From assembly GCA_002365595.1 (NCBI GenBank), contig DFAM01000012.1:9729-43301 (forward strand): DNA of 33,573 bases, read 5' to 3'. The position numbers and the translations under genes are program-made. The notes below the pieces were generated by a model. It did not search any database and was not told the DNA's origin. It was given only the letters and a program-made list of their open reading frames with translations. Shown here piece by piece: positions 24,352-32,126 of the stretch. The first letter of the stretch is position 1, and every line of letters starts with the position of its first letter. This DNA is from Acinetobacter sp. UBA3106. GTDB lineage: Bacteria > Pseudomonadota > Gammaproteobacteria > Pseudomonadales > Moraxellaceae.

Positions 24352-24379
24352 TTGAATAATTATAGTTAAGTTGTATAGA
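24352..24379 (+). promoter_or_regulatory. Candidate sigma70 promoter of the phasin gene
   Basis: TTGAAT (24352-24357) and TATAGA (24374-24379) with a 16-bp spacer lie 22 bp before the ATG of the phasin-like gene. Shine-Dalgarno AGGAG follows at 24389-24393. Confidence 0.45.
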
Positions 24380-24401
24380 AAGTGAACAGGAGAATGCAGG
24401 C

Positions 24402-24869
24402 ATGGATAAATCAATAAAAGATCAAGAGATTGATCAACTAAAAAATGAAAATACTGATAAAACTAAGAATAAATCACGTTCAGGCCGCAAGTCAGGTCTG
24501 GATTTTCGTAAATATACCCAACAAATATGGCTGGCTGGTTTAGGGGCTTTTTCGCGTGCAGAAGAAGAGGGTAATAAATTATTTGACTCTTTAGTCAAGG
24601 TGGGAGAGGAACTGGAATCCAAAACCACTGAAATTGCTGATCAAACTGTCGAAAAGGTCTCGGAAAAGGCCAAAGAGTCGGTCAGTGATACCAAAGATAA
24701 AGTAGAAAAATTACTGGATCATAGTGTTAACCATTCTTTAAACAGAATTGGTTTGGTAACGGTAAAAGATATTCAACATTTAGAAAGTCTCATATTACAG
24801 CTACATAACAAGGTAGACTTTTTGATTGAAGAAAATAAGCTTTTAAAGTCACAAATAGTAAAAAAATGA
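24402..24869 (+). CDS. Phasin family protein (PhaF/PhaI-type)
   Basis: A 155-residue, highly charged, helical protein. The segment KYTQQIWLAGLGAFSRAEEEGNKLFDSLVKVGE (residues about 38-70) is the hallmark of the PhaF/PhaI poly(hydroxyalkanoate) granule-associated family: an amphipathic helix that coats polyester granules. A long heptad-like stretch follows (KTTEIADQTVEKVSEKAKESVSD), then a short C-terminal coiled coil that could mediate oligomerisation (LESLILQLHNKVDFLIEENKLLK). The N-terminus is Lys-rich, but there are no PhaF-type AAKP histone-like repeats. No PHA synthase is in the window, so a role in PHA storage is unproven here. AGGAG nine bases before the ATG supports the start. Confidence 0.8.
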   Translation: MDKSIKDQEIDQLKNENTDKTKNKSRSGRKSGLDFRKYTQQIWLAGLGAFSRAEEEGNKLFDSLVKVGEELESKTTEIADQTVEKVSEKAKESVSDTKDKVEKLLDHSVNHSLNRIGLVTVKDIQHLESLILQLHNKVDFLIEENKLLKSQIVKK

Positions 24870-24942
24870 AACAATTTTGCTTTTTCTGCATTTTTCAACA
24901 ATTTTTTTCGCAATTATTTTGCAGAAAAGCCGATTCAGAGTA

Positions 24943-24972
24943 TTGCGTTTTGCCCCAAAGCATTGATATAAA
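24943..24972 (+). promoter_or_regulatory. Candidate promoter of hup
   Basis: TTGCGT (24943-24948) and TATAAA (24967-24972), 18 bp apart, precede the HU gene by 55 bp. AGAGGA before the ATG is its ribosome site. A second, unrecognised promoter is possible since HU genes are strongly expressed. Confidence 0.35.
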
Positions 24973-25027
24973 GGTGTTATGGAATCCTTAGACCTTAAAT
25001 AAACGATATTAAGAGGACATAATCTTC

Positions 25028-25300
25028 ATGAATAAATCAGAATTAATCGATGCAATTGCAGAGAAAGGGGGATTGTCTAAGACTGATGCAGGTAAAGCCT
25101 TAGATGCAACAATTGCTTCAATTACTGAAGCACTTAAATCTGGTGATACTGTTACACTTGTTGGTTTTGGTACATTCAACGTTAAAGAACGTGCGGCTCG
25201 TACAGGCCGTAACCCGCAAACTGGTGCAGCTTTAGAAATTAAAGCAAGCAAAGTACCAAGCTTTAAAGCAGGTAAAGGTTTAAAAGATTCTGTAGCTTAG
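25028..25300 (+). CDS. hup: DNA-binding protein HU
   Basis: A 90-residue nucleoid protein that bends DNA without strong sequence preference. MNKSELIDAIAEKGGLSKTD, the core VTLVGFGTFNVKERAARTGR and the arm RNPQTGAALEIKASKVPSFKAGK with the intercalating Pro are diagnostic for HU (rather than IHF, whose body residues differ). The order hup then ppiD is the same as hupB-ppiD in E. coli. A strong terminator follows, so hup has its own transcript. Confidence 0.97.
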   Translation: MNKSELIDAIAEKGGLSKTDAGKALDATIASITEALKSGDTVTLVGFGTFNVKERAARTGRNPQTGAALEIKASKVPSFKAGKGLKDSVA

Positions 25301-25317
25301 TCTTTTTTTATGCCGAT

Positions 25318-25345
25318 AAACGCGCCCTATAAGGCGCGTTTTTTA
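25318..25345 (+). terminator. Intrinsic terminator of hup
   Basis: A 9-bp stem AAACGCGCC / GGCGCGTTT with a 6-base loop (25318-25341), followed by TTTATT, 17 bp past the stop codon. Confidence 0.9.
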
Positions 25346-25432
25346 TTAATAATGCCGATTTACAGTTTGAACACATTCATTCAAAGCAGGTTTTCGGGTA
25401 AAATCGCCCACAAATAAAATATTGGAATACTT

Positions 25433-27301
25433 ATGGAATCTTTTCGTAAAGTTATTAAGGGCTGGTTGGGCAAAGCTTTGCTCATTTTGTTTTTGACCCC
25501 TTTAGCACTTGTAGGTATTGAAGGATATTTTAGCGGTGGAAAATCTGAAGACACAGCAAAACTGGTCAATGGCCAAGAAATATCTAAAAAAGAATTAGAA
25601 GCGCTGACGAAAACATTTAAAGAACAATATTTGGCTTATGCCAATGGCGACGAAACTTTACTGAATCAATCTTTCATCGAAAATAAAGCGATGGACAGTC
25701 TGGTAGCTCGTACCTTGTTAGTACAACAGGCAGAAGAGTTGGGCATTTCATTAAGTGATGCACAAATTGAACAGATGATTGCCCAGCAACCGAGCTTCCA
25801 GGAAAATGGTAAATTTTCTGAAGCCTTATATTCGAATTATTTACGTTCAGTGGGTATGACCAATCAGGCTTTGATTGCAAACTTGCGTCAAGATCATGCT
25901 TTAAAAATGCTGACGTCAACATTTATGGATTATGCATTGGTCAGCAAGCTGGATATTGAACAAATTGCTAACTTGCAAACTGAACAACGCACCTTGCATC
26001 TTGCCAGCATTAAGCTGGATGACTACAAGAAAAATGTCAAAGTAACCGCACAAGATATTGCTACTTACTACAACAAGCACCAACAAGCCTTTAAACAGGT
26101 GGCAAGTGTGGATGTAGATTATGTGGTGTTAAAGCCTGCTAATGTTGCACCGGCGAATAATCAAGTGACAGATGCTGAATTGCAGCAAGCTTATAGCGCA
26201 TTTGTCGAGGCACAAAAACAAAATGCTAAGCCTTTGGTGAAGCATATTTTAATTACTGCAGACAGTCGCTCGGATGCTGAAGCGAAAAAACTAGCTGATG
26301 AAGTCGCTGCAAAAATTAAGGCAGGCATGAGTTTTGCCCAGGCCGCTGCTCAATATTCGGATGATACTGAATCTAAAGCTAAGGGTGGTGTAGTAGAAGC
26401 TTATGAAAAAGGCGTGTTTGGTGAGGCATTCGATCAAACCGTTGCTTCTTTAAAATCAGCACAAGTTTCAGCGCCGGTTAAAACCCAGTACGGTTATCAT
26501 TTGATTGAAACAGAAGCTGCTGCAGTGAAGCTGCCTTCATTTGAAACTGAAAAACCACGCTTGCTGGCTGAGTTGCAAAAGAACAAAGCTGCGAATTCAT
26601 TCTCTGATGCCGTAAATAGTCTGAATGAGCTGGTTGTAGGTAGTGATGCACTGGATGTGGTCGCTCAAGAAGTTAAAGGTGTAACTGTTCAGTCTGTAAA
26701 AGGCATGACTTTGGCTACACAACATCCTGTACTAAGTGATGCCAATGTTAAAGTTAAACTATTTAATGATGACGTGAAAAATGGTGATCGTAATGCATCT
26801 AGCAGCATCCAGATGGCAAATGGTGACACTGTTTGGGTAAAAGTGCGTAATTATCATGCAGCTGGAGTACAAACTTTGGCTGAAGCAACACCACGTGTAA
26901 AAGCGAAACTGATTGAACAAAAAGCAATTGATGCCGCTAAAGCGAAAATCCAGACTGCATTGAATAACTTTAAATCACAACCTGCTGCAACTGTTTTGGC
27001 ACAAAGCAACATTGCGTTTGAAAGTGCAGGTGTATTTACACGTTCACAAGGCTTGAAACGCGAAATTGAACGTGCAGCGTTCAGTGTTCCGGCACCGAAA
27101 GCAGGCATGTGGTCAGTGACGACGGCTTCTTTGCCAAATGAATTGGTGGTTGTGGCTGTTTCAAATGTGAACAAGACCACATCGAATGCTTTAACCAATG
27201 AGCAATTGGGTGAATTGTCCAAGTTGTATCAGCAGCTTCGTGGTCAGCAGGAACTGGATGATTACACGCAATATCTAAAATCACATGCAAAAATTAAATA
27301 A
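25433..27301 (+). CDS. ppiD: Periplasmic folding chaperone / peptidyl-prolyl isomerase PpiD
   Basis: A 622-residue inner-membrane-anchored foldase that meets proteins leaving the Sec translocon. It has a short cytoplasmic N-terminus, one transmembrane helix (residues about 11-30, GKALLILFLTPLALVGIEGYF in part), and a SurA_N-like chaperone region (about 35-190). One parvulin domain (about 266-361) starts KPLVKHILITADSR, contains FAQAAAQYSDD and ends TQYGYHLIETE. A long C-terminal helical region follows. Length matches E. coli PpiD (623). The hup-ppiD order supports the call. A bidirectional terminator lies 12 bp after the stop. Confidence 0.93.
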   Translation: MESFRKVIKGWLGKALLILFLTPLALVGIEGYFSGGKSEDTAKLVNGQEISKKELEALTKTFKEQYLAYANGDETLLNQSFIENKAMDSLVARTLLVQQAEELGISLSDAQIEQMIAQQPSFQENGKFSEALYSNYLRSVGMTNQALIANLRQDHALKMLTSTFMDYALVSKLDIEQIANLQTEQRTLHLASIKLDDYKKNVKVTAQDIATYYNKHQQAFKQVASVDVDYVVLKPANVAPANNQVTDAELQQAYSAFVEAQKQNAKPLVKHILITADSRSDAEAKKLADEVAAKIKAGMSFAQAAAQYSDDTESKAKGGVVEAYEKGVFGEAFDQTVASLKSAQVSAPVKTQYGYHLIETEAAAVKLPSFETEKPRLLAELQKNKAANSFSDAVNSLNELVVGSDALDVVAQEVKGVTVQSVKGMTLATQHPVLSDANVKVKLFNDDVKNGDRNASSSIQMANGDTVWVKVRNYHAAGVQTLAEATPRVKAKLIEQKAIDAAKAKIQTALNNFKSQPAATVLAQSNIAFESAGVFTRSQGLKREIERAAFSVPAPKAGMWSVTTASLPNELVVVAVSNVNKTTSNALTNEQLGELSKLYQQLRGQQELDDYTQYLKSHAKIK

Positions 27302-27313
27302 TTTGTTATCAAA

Positions 27314-27345
27314 TAAAAAAACCTGCATTAATGCAGGTTTTTTTA
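27314..27345. terminator. Bidirectional terminator between ppiD and the DUF2797 gene
   Basis: A 14-bp perfect stem TAAAAAAACCTGCA / TGCAGGTTTTTTTA around TTAA sits between two convergent genes. Each strand gains a T-run of seven, so it serves both. Confidence 0.92.
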
Positions 27346-27360
27346 TGGCTGAATTGAGGG

Positions 27361-28233
27361 TTATTCAGCGCGGATTTTCAGTTCATAGCCTGAATATTTC
27401 CGAATATTAATGACTCCGGTATCTAAAATCAGATACTGTCCTTTAATACCAAATAATTTGCCACGAATAATCGGTGTCTTATCCAGATTATGCGATTTGA
27501 CTTTCTCCGGATATTGCTCAACTGGATAAACAAACTCACGTGGTAGCTCATCTTCCATGACTTCAATGGTTTCGTTAAATTGTAGATTCTGGCTAAATTC
27601 ATCACGGATAGTCTGAATTTTCGGTGCAAATTCTTCAAGCAGCTGTTCACGTACCTCAATCAAATTGAGCGGTTCAGCCTCGCCTTTAAGCAGTTTGCGC
27701 CAATCGGTCTTGTCTGCTACTTGAGTACCAAACATGATTTCCAGCTGGCCTGAAAGACGGCGTGAACCCACTTTCATAATCGGCAAGGCCTGAGTCGCAC
27801 CTTGATCCAGCCAGCGCGTTGGCATTTGTCCTTCACGGGTAATCCCGACTTTTAAAGCACTTGAATTGGCTAGATAAACGATATGCGGTTGAAAACATAC
27901 CGACTGTGCGAACTCTTCTTGACGGCAGGTGCCTAAATGGTAATGGCAGGTTTCCGGTTTCATAATACACATGTCACAGGACGCTTGGGTTTTGAAACAT
28001 TTAAAGCAGTGACCCTGCGCAAAGGATTTGTTGGTTTTGGCCCCACAAGATACGCAATAGATATTGCCTGTCCATTCAATCTCAATTTCTTGACCTAAAT
28101 TGAATGGCAGGTCAACTTCTGAACGATCTAGAATAAATTTATATTCAACATTTGCCTTGTGTGTATGTTGATCAGTTACACTAAGGTCCTTTAGACCTGC
28201 ATGCATTTTATGGCAAATGCCTTGTAGTTCCAT
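27361..28233 (-). CDS. DUF2797 family protein (Cys-rich, GIY-YIG-like segment)
   Basis: A 290-residue cytoplasmic protein of unknown function. I chose the ATG at 28233 (MELQGICHKM), which has AGAGAG upstream. The longer frame from 28314 would run into the divergent gene. Residues about 55-105 hold eight cysteines in pairs (CVSC, CFKC, CDMC, then CHYHLGTC), a likely zinc-binding module. The following stretch IVYLANSSALKVGITRE ... RWLDQGA is the family signature and resembles the Y-I ... K-V/I-G strand pattern of GIY-YIG nucleases, but a catalytic role is not shown. A conserved C-terminal IRGKLFGIKGQYLILDTGVIN follows. Family call is confident; activity unknown. Confidence 0.82.
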   Translation of the reverse strand: MELQGICHKMHAGLKDLSVTDQHTHKANVEYKFILDRSEVDLPFNLGQEIEIEWTGNIYCVSCGAKTNKSFAQGHCFKCFKTQASCDMCIMKPETCHYHLGTCRQEEFAQSVCFQPHIVYLANSSALKVGITREGQMPTRWLDQGATQALPIMKVGSRRLSGQLEIMFGTQVADKTDWRKLLKGEAEPLNLIEVREQLLEEFAPKIQTIRDEFSQNLQFNETIEVMEDELPREFVYPVEQYPEKVKSHNLDKTPIIRGKLFGIKGQYLILDTGVINIRKYSGYELKIRAE

Positions 28234-28267
28234 ACAGAATACTCTCTTCAATAATAAGGATGCAGTT

Positions 28268-28738
28268 ATGGCTGAACAAAATGTCATCACGTCAATGCTA
28301 GACGATTTATCCAAGGAACAGCCTATTCAAACTGCATTGTGTATTGGTCAAAATCTTACTCAATACAACAATAATCAATCAATTCAATGGCACTATTTTA
28401 ACGTAACTGAGTTTTTAAGTCTGCCTTTTACCCAGCGATATGATCTGGGTTTTGTGGTGCTCGACTCTCAAGAGTTCAGCCAAATTTCAGAGTCTGAAAA
28501 AATACAGCTGTTGGTCAAACTGCGTGACCTGATGGCAAAAAAAATTGTGGTGGTGAGTCAGCTACAAGATGAAAAATTATTGCGCTCTTTGGGATTTACC
28601 CAGCTCATTGATAAAACCCGACATGATAGTGATTTCGCCCTATGGCAATTTAATATTTTAACTTATAAACATGTGCCTGACTGGTTTAATTCCAAATTTT
28701 GGGCAAATCCTGAAAACTGGAATAAATTTCGCTGGTAA
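28268..28738 (+). CDS. DUF6231-like small protein (156 aa)
   Basis: A 156-residue protein with no signal peptide or membrane segment. The ATG at 28268 has AAGGA eight bases upstream; the open frame begins 17 codons earlier, but that would overlap the divergent gene. It shows an alternating alpha/beta pattern (TALCIGQNL, YDLGFVVLDSQEF, KIVVVSQLQDEKLLRSLGFTQL) like a Rossmann-type or degenerate methyltransferase fold. The conserved-looking C-terminus is DWFNSKFWANPENWNKFRW. I associate this with DUF6231, common in Acinetobacter and Pseudomonas, from memory of the C-terminal pattern. Function is unknown. Its start lies only 34 bp from that of the DUF2797 gene. Confidence 0.7.
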   Translation: MAEQNVITSMLDDLSKEQPIQTALCIGQNLTQYNNNQSIQWHYFNVTEFLSLPFTQRYDLGFVVLDSQEFSQISESEKIQLLVKLRDLMAKKIVVVSQLQDEKLLRSLGFTQLIDKTRHDSDFALWQFNILTYKHVPDWFNSKFWANPENWNKFRW

Positions 28739-28835
28739 TAATTGTTTGTTGTCATTGCAAATTTTAACACTCGGTATTTATTCATTACTTTAAAAGCATC
28801 GTATTCTTTAAGGAAGCTCATAAAAGGATAATGCG

Positions 28836-29495
28836 ATGACTAATCTTAGCAATATCGTCGAAATACTGGCTAAACAGGCTTTAGGTGGAAAGCAGCAACA
28901 GTCACAACAGGGTGGTTTAGGTGATATTTTAGGTTCAGTGTTTGGCCAGATGAGTGGCAATATTACTCAACAAAGCCAACAACACAACCAGCAAAGACCA
29001 CAAGGTGGATTAGGTGGAATTCTTGGCTCCGTACTGGGGCATTTAAGTGGCCAACAGAATCAACAGCAGAATCAGCATCAACAGCAAACCCAGCAACGCA
29101 GTAATGTCGGATCAAGTAATACCAAAACTTTATTAATTGCCGTGCTTCCCTTGATTTTGGCTTGGATTCAGAAGCAGGGTGGTATTCAAGGTGCCTTGGA
29201 TAAATTAAAGAGTATAGGTCTGAATAGGCAGGTAGATGACTGGGTCTCTACAGGACCGGGTGAAAATGCGCCCGTGGATAACCAGCAACTACAGCTATTA
29301 TTTGATGATCAGGACGTAGATCAGGTAGCACAAGAAACCCAGGTACCCAAACAGGATATTTATGGGGCGATTTCCAAAGTCTTACCTCAAATTATTGATT
29401 CACTTACGCCACAAGGTGAACAAACTAATAAGCAGGAAGCCAATGCCGATATTCAACAGGTGATGAACCTAGTGACTGGTTTTCTGAAACGCTAA
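28836..29495 (+). CDS. YidB-family (DUF937) Gln-rich protein
   Basis: A 219-residue protein. The N-terminal half is Gln-rich low complexity with two copies, 31 residues apart, of a glycine-rich unit: GGLGDILGSVFGQMSG (26-41) and GGLGGILGSVLGHLSG (57-72). Poly-Gln/Asn/His linkers follow (QQNQQQNQHQQQTQQ). The C-terminal half is the YidB/DUF937 fold: LLIAVLPLILAWIQKQGGIQGALDKLKSIGL (about 99-130), the VDDWVSTGPGENAPVD motif and a helical tail (IYGAISKVLPQIIDSLTP). The hydrophobic helix could be membrane-associated or buried. YidB proteins have no firmly known role. The repeats may be length-variable between strains. A terminator follows. Confidence 0.85.
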   Translation: MTNLSNIVEILAKQALGGKQQQSQQGGLGDILGSVFGQMSGNITQQSQQHNQQRPQGGLGGILGSVLGHLSGQQNQQQNQHQQQTQQRSNVGSSNTKTLLIAVLPLILAWIQKQGGIQGALDKLKSIGLNRQVDDWVSTGPGENAPVDNQQLQLLFDDQDVDQVAQETQVPKQDIYGAISKVLPQIIDSLTPQGEQTNKQEANADIQQVMNLVTGFLKR

Positions 29496-29502
29496 AATTT
29501 TT

Positions 29503-29538
29503 AAAACCAGTTGAGTGAATGACTCAGCTGGTTTTTTA
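29503..29538. terminator. Terminator between YidB-family gene and the OB-fold membrane protein gene
   Basis: A 14-bp stem AAAACCAGTTGAGT / ACTCAGCTGGTTTT (one G-U pair) with a 5-base loop, then TTTA on the plus strand. On the minus strand TTTTAAAAATTTT follows, so it may work for both convergent units. Confidence 0.8.
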
Positions 29539-29573
29539 TCCTCATGAATAAAGCGGTGAATTAGAATTAAATA

Positions 29574-30203
29574 TTACTGATGATTTTCCATGCTAAATAA
29601 AGTATTGGTTTTGGAAATTTTTTTAGCAATATAGTGGGATTTTTTAAGGCGAATTAAAATGATTTGCGACTGAAATTCCAGTTCACCAAATTCAGGCTCG
29701 ACCTGGACATAATGTAATTGTCCAAAACTGTCTCTTACCCGTGCTTGTGCGGAAAACCCAGGACGGGCATTGCCACTAGAAATGGTCGCCAGGCGTCCTA
29801 ACAGGCTGACCTGTTGCTTGGTCAAGGTAGGTTTGATGACCTGATCCAGGCAATGAATCATAAATACAGTGAAAAACACCGCAATAATCAGTGCCGGGAT
29901 AATCAGATAATAAGCAGGCAGAAATTGTTGCTGCTGTGCAAATACGCACAGTTGCAGAAAATAGCCTGAAAAACTGAAGTTCATCAGTAAAAACACCACA
30001 ATCAGTGTTTTGGAGAACTTGACGTTGAGCAGTGGTGAGTCGGTAAGTTTCTTTGGAGAAAGGGTTTTGAGAAACTCAGTCGGGCGAATATTAAAGTAAT
30101 AGCCGATGGTTTCTACCATGCTGAGTAAAATCAGAGCCAGTAAACTTAGATGAAAAGGCATCAAGTTATAATTCAGCAGAAACTCAAGCATGGCAGATTC
30201 CAT
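29574..30203 (-). CDS. YqiJ-like OB-fold inner membrane protein
   Basis: A 209-residue protein with three hydrophobic segments: FHLSLLALILLSMVETIGYYF (about 17-37), TLIVVFLLMNFSFSGYFLQL (about 66-85) and YYLIIPALIIAVFFTVFMI (about 97-115). They are followed by a soluble C-terminal beta-rich domain beginning LLGRLATISSGNARPG and containing QARVRDSFGQLHYVQVEPEF, characteristic of the YqiJ family (NfeD-like OB-fold). In E. coli yqiJ is paired with the flotillin yqiK. No flotillin gene is in this window, and the partner here is a Rieske protein gene six bases upstream. The start at 30203 is uncertain; the ATG at 30191 is also plausible. Confidence 0.7.
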   Translation of the reverse strand: MESAMLEFLLNYNLMPFHLSLLALILLSMVETIGYYFNIRPTEFLKTLSPKKLTDSPLLNVKFSKTLIVVFLLMNFSFSGYFLQLCVFAQQQQFLPAYYLIIPALIIAVFFTVFMIHCLDQVIKPTLTKQQVSLLGRLATISSGNARPGFSAQARVRDSFGQLHYVQVEPEFGELEFQSQIILIRLKKSHYIAKKISKTNTLFSMENHQ

Positions 30204-30209
30204 AGGGGG

Positions 30210-30536
30210 TTATTCTTCTTTCAGGTAAATTCCACCATCAGAATGCACATTAATCTCAACTTTTTCAAGTGATTGACCTTGGCAAGGACCAGAAATACAT
30301 TCGCCAGTTTCAACCAGAAACAGCGCTCCATGAGTTGAACATTCAATATATTCCTGATCACGATCTAAAAACTGGTTTTCCAAAAATTCCAGCTCAACCT
30401 GTAAGTGTGGGCAGAGATTCTGATAAGCGTAGAATGAACCGTCACGCTGAGTAATGAAAATAGTGTCACCATTCGGCGTTTCGTAAGAACGTGCTTCACG
30501 TTCAGGAATATCTTCCGTCATGGCAATTTTAATCAT
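30210..30536 (-). CDS. Small Rieske-type 2Fe-2S ferredoxin
   Basis: A 108-residue soluble Rieske protein. The cluster ligands are Cys42 and His44 in NLCPHLQVELEF and Cys66 and His69 in IECSTHGALFLVETGECISGPC, the CxH ... CxxH pattern. The C-terminus adds LEKVEINVHSDGGIYL, a common closing strand pair. It resembles the stand-alone ferredoxins of NirD/dioxygenase type but has no oxygenase beside it. The ATG at 30536 overlaps the stop of the kinase gene as TAATG and has AAGGAA eight to nine bases upstream, so translation is coupled. The earlier in-frame ATG at 30545 touches that same Shine-Dalgarno and cannot use it. The electron partner is unknown. Confidence 0.88.
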   Translation of the reverse strand: MIKIAMTEDIPEREARSYETPNGDTIFITQRDGSFYAYQNLCPHLQVELEFLENQFLDRDQEYIECSTHGALFLVETGECISGPCQGQSLEKVEINVHSDGGIYLKEE

Positions 30537-31549
30537 TAGGCGCATTCCTTCTGGAAGTTGTTTAATAATTTTGCATAATTTTCAACACTTAGACGTGGGC
30601 CAAACTGTGAAACGACTTCACTTGAAATCAAAATTGACAATTCAGCAGCCAGTTTAAGGCTTAAACCTGCATTTAATGCATACAGGAACGCACCTGCAAA
30701 GGCATCACCGGCACCATTGGCATCTACCGCAGTTACTTTACGACCTGGAACTTTTAAGGTTTGTTCCGAATCGGAAATCAAAGCCCCTTCGGCAGATAAT
30801 GTAATGACAGTGTATTTGCTTTTTAACTGTAATTTAGCCAATGCCGCTTCAATGGAATCGGTCTCGGTATACATTAAAGCTTCATGATAATTACAAAGCA
30901 ATAAATCAACGCCATCATCCAAAAGTTCATCTAAACCTTGACGCGCATATTGCACCATGGCTGGGTCAGACAGGGTCAAAGCAATTTTTACCCCATGCGC
31001 TTTTGCAATTTCACGGGCCTGTTTCACTGCTTTTCTTGCAGTATCGCTGGTCGATAAATAGCCTTCAATATACAACCATTTTGCTGTTTTTAAAGGTTCA
31101 AAATTGATTTGCGCCTCACTCAGATCAGCGGTACTACCCAGATAAGTTTGCATGGTGCGTTCAGAATCCGGGCTCACCAGGACCATACAAGTTCCTGTTA
31201 CCCCTTCACTGACGGATTGCTCGGCAGTGAGAATACCGGCTTCATTTAAACCTTTCAGATAAATACGACCCAGTTCATCATTACCAACACGGCATCCGTA
31301 AAAGGCTTTACTACCTAAGGCACTAAAGGCAACGGTGGTATTTGCAGCAGATCCACCCGATGCTTGACCTTTGTATACTTGCGTTTCTTTTAAATTATTA
31401 TATAAATTTGCTTGTGTTTCACCATCAGTCAACTGCATAGTGCCTTTTTGCAAATTTTGTTGAATCAGGAAATCGTCAGAGACTTTAAATTCTTGGTCGA
31501 TTAATGCATTACCAATTGCAAAAAGATCAACAGTTGTCATGTCTTTCAT
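30536..31549 (-). CDS. PfkB-family carbohydrate/nucleoside kinase (adenosine kinase-like)
   Basis: A 337-residue ribokinase-superfamily kinase. The N-terminal signature is GQASGGSAANTTVAFSALGS (about 61-80) with the GNDELGRIYL segment. The C-terminal PfkB signature AVDANGAGDAFAGAFLYAL (about 272-290) holds the catalytic Asp and anion hole. MVLVSPDSERTMQTYLG and ADLSEA are shared with the adenosine-kinase-like group rather than with ribokinase or fructokinase, but the substrate cannot be proven. The start at 31549 is uncertain; ATG 31540 (MTTVDLFAIG) is equally close to the family N-terminus. It is the first gene of a three-gene operon with the Rieske and OB-fold genes. Confidence 0.88.
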   Translation of the reverse strand: MKDMTTVDLFAIGNALIDQEFKVSDDFLIQQNLQKGTMQLTDGETQANLYNNLKETQVYKGQASGGSAANTTVAFSALGSKAFYGCRVGNDELGRIYLKGLNEAGILTAEQSVSEGVTGTCMVLVSPDSERTMQTYLGSTADLSEAQINFEPLKTAKWLYIEGYLSTSDTARKAVKQAREIAKAHGVKIALTLSDPAMVQYARQGLDELLDDGVDLLLCNYHEALMYTETDSIEAALAKLQLKSKYTVITLSAEGALISDSEQTLKVPGRKVTAVDANGAGDAFAGAFLYALNAGLSLKLAAELSILISSEVVSQFGPRLSVENYAKLLNNFQKECA

Positions 31550-31676
31550 TCACATTTAAATTAAAACGCTAAGTTTACACCAATGCTCATGATTGCTGTA
31601 GATTGATGAATAAAATTCAATATATAGTCAATTTATTCGTTCAAAATGCAATACAGGGCAGAATAAGGAAGGTTAG

Positions 31677-32126
31677 ATGAATATCACGATTGATAAAGCT
31701 GAACAATTACCTGAACAAATCAAGGAATTAGCCAAGCAGGCACAGCGAGAAGGATTTCAGTTTGTTGATCGATTGATTGAAGAATATGAAAGTGGAAAAA
31801 ACCGGTTCGATCAACCGGGAGAGTTTCTTCTTTTTGTTTATGATGATGAAAAGCTGATTGCCTGTGGCGGTTTAAACCAGCAATGGAATGAAAATGAAAT
31901 TGATACGCGAATTGGTCGGGTACGTCGTTTTTATGTCTTGCCGAAATACCGCAAGCATGGGGTGGGTAAACAGCTGTTACAACATCTGGAAAAAAATGCC
32001 CGTGCAAATTTTTCTGCACTTTGCCTGAATACAGACACGAAATCTGCGGCTAGTTTTTATCAGAAACAAAATTACGTCTTTGTGGAAAACCATCCAAATT
32101 ATAGTTATTTCAAATATTTAATCTAG
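31677..32126 (+). CDS. GNAT-family N-acetyltransferase
   Basis: A 149-residue acetyl-CoA-dependent transferase. The GNAT core includes FLLFVYDDEKLIACGGLNQQW (about 50-70), then the beta4-alpha3 region RVRRFYVLPKYRKHGVGKQLLQHLEK (about 81-106), with the acetyl-CoA pyrophosphate loop R-K-H-G-V-G. Later come LCLNTDTKSAASFYQKQNY and F-V-E-N-H. AGGA eight bases before the ATG supports the start. It is divergent from the kinase operon with 127 bp between. The acceptor substrate is unknown. Confidence 0.88.
   Translation: MNITIDKAEQLPEQIKELAKQAQREGFQFVDRLIEEYESGKNRFDQPGEFLLFVYDDEKLIACGGLNQQWNENEIDTRIGRVRRFYVLPKYRKHGVGKQLLQHLEKNARANFSALCLNTDTKSAASFYQKQNYVFVENHPNYSYFKYLI

Noticed and set aside
24888..24930. 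Imperfect inverted repeat GCTTTTTCTGC ... GCAGAAAAGC after the phasin gene
   Set aside because: It has one mismatch or bulge, a loop of about 22 bases and no T-run. It could be a weak terminator but cannot be supported.
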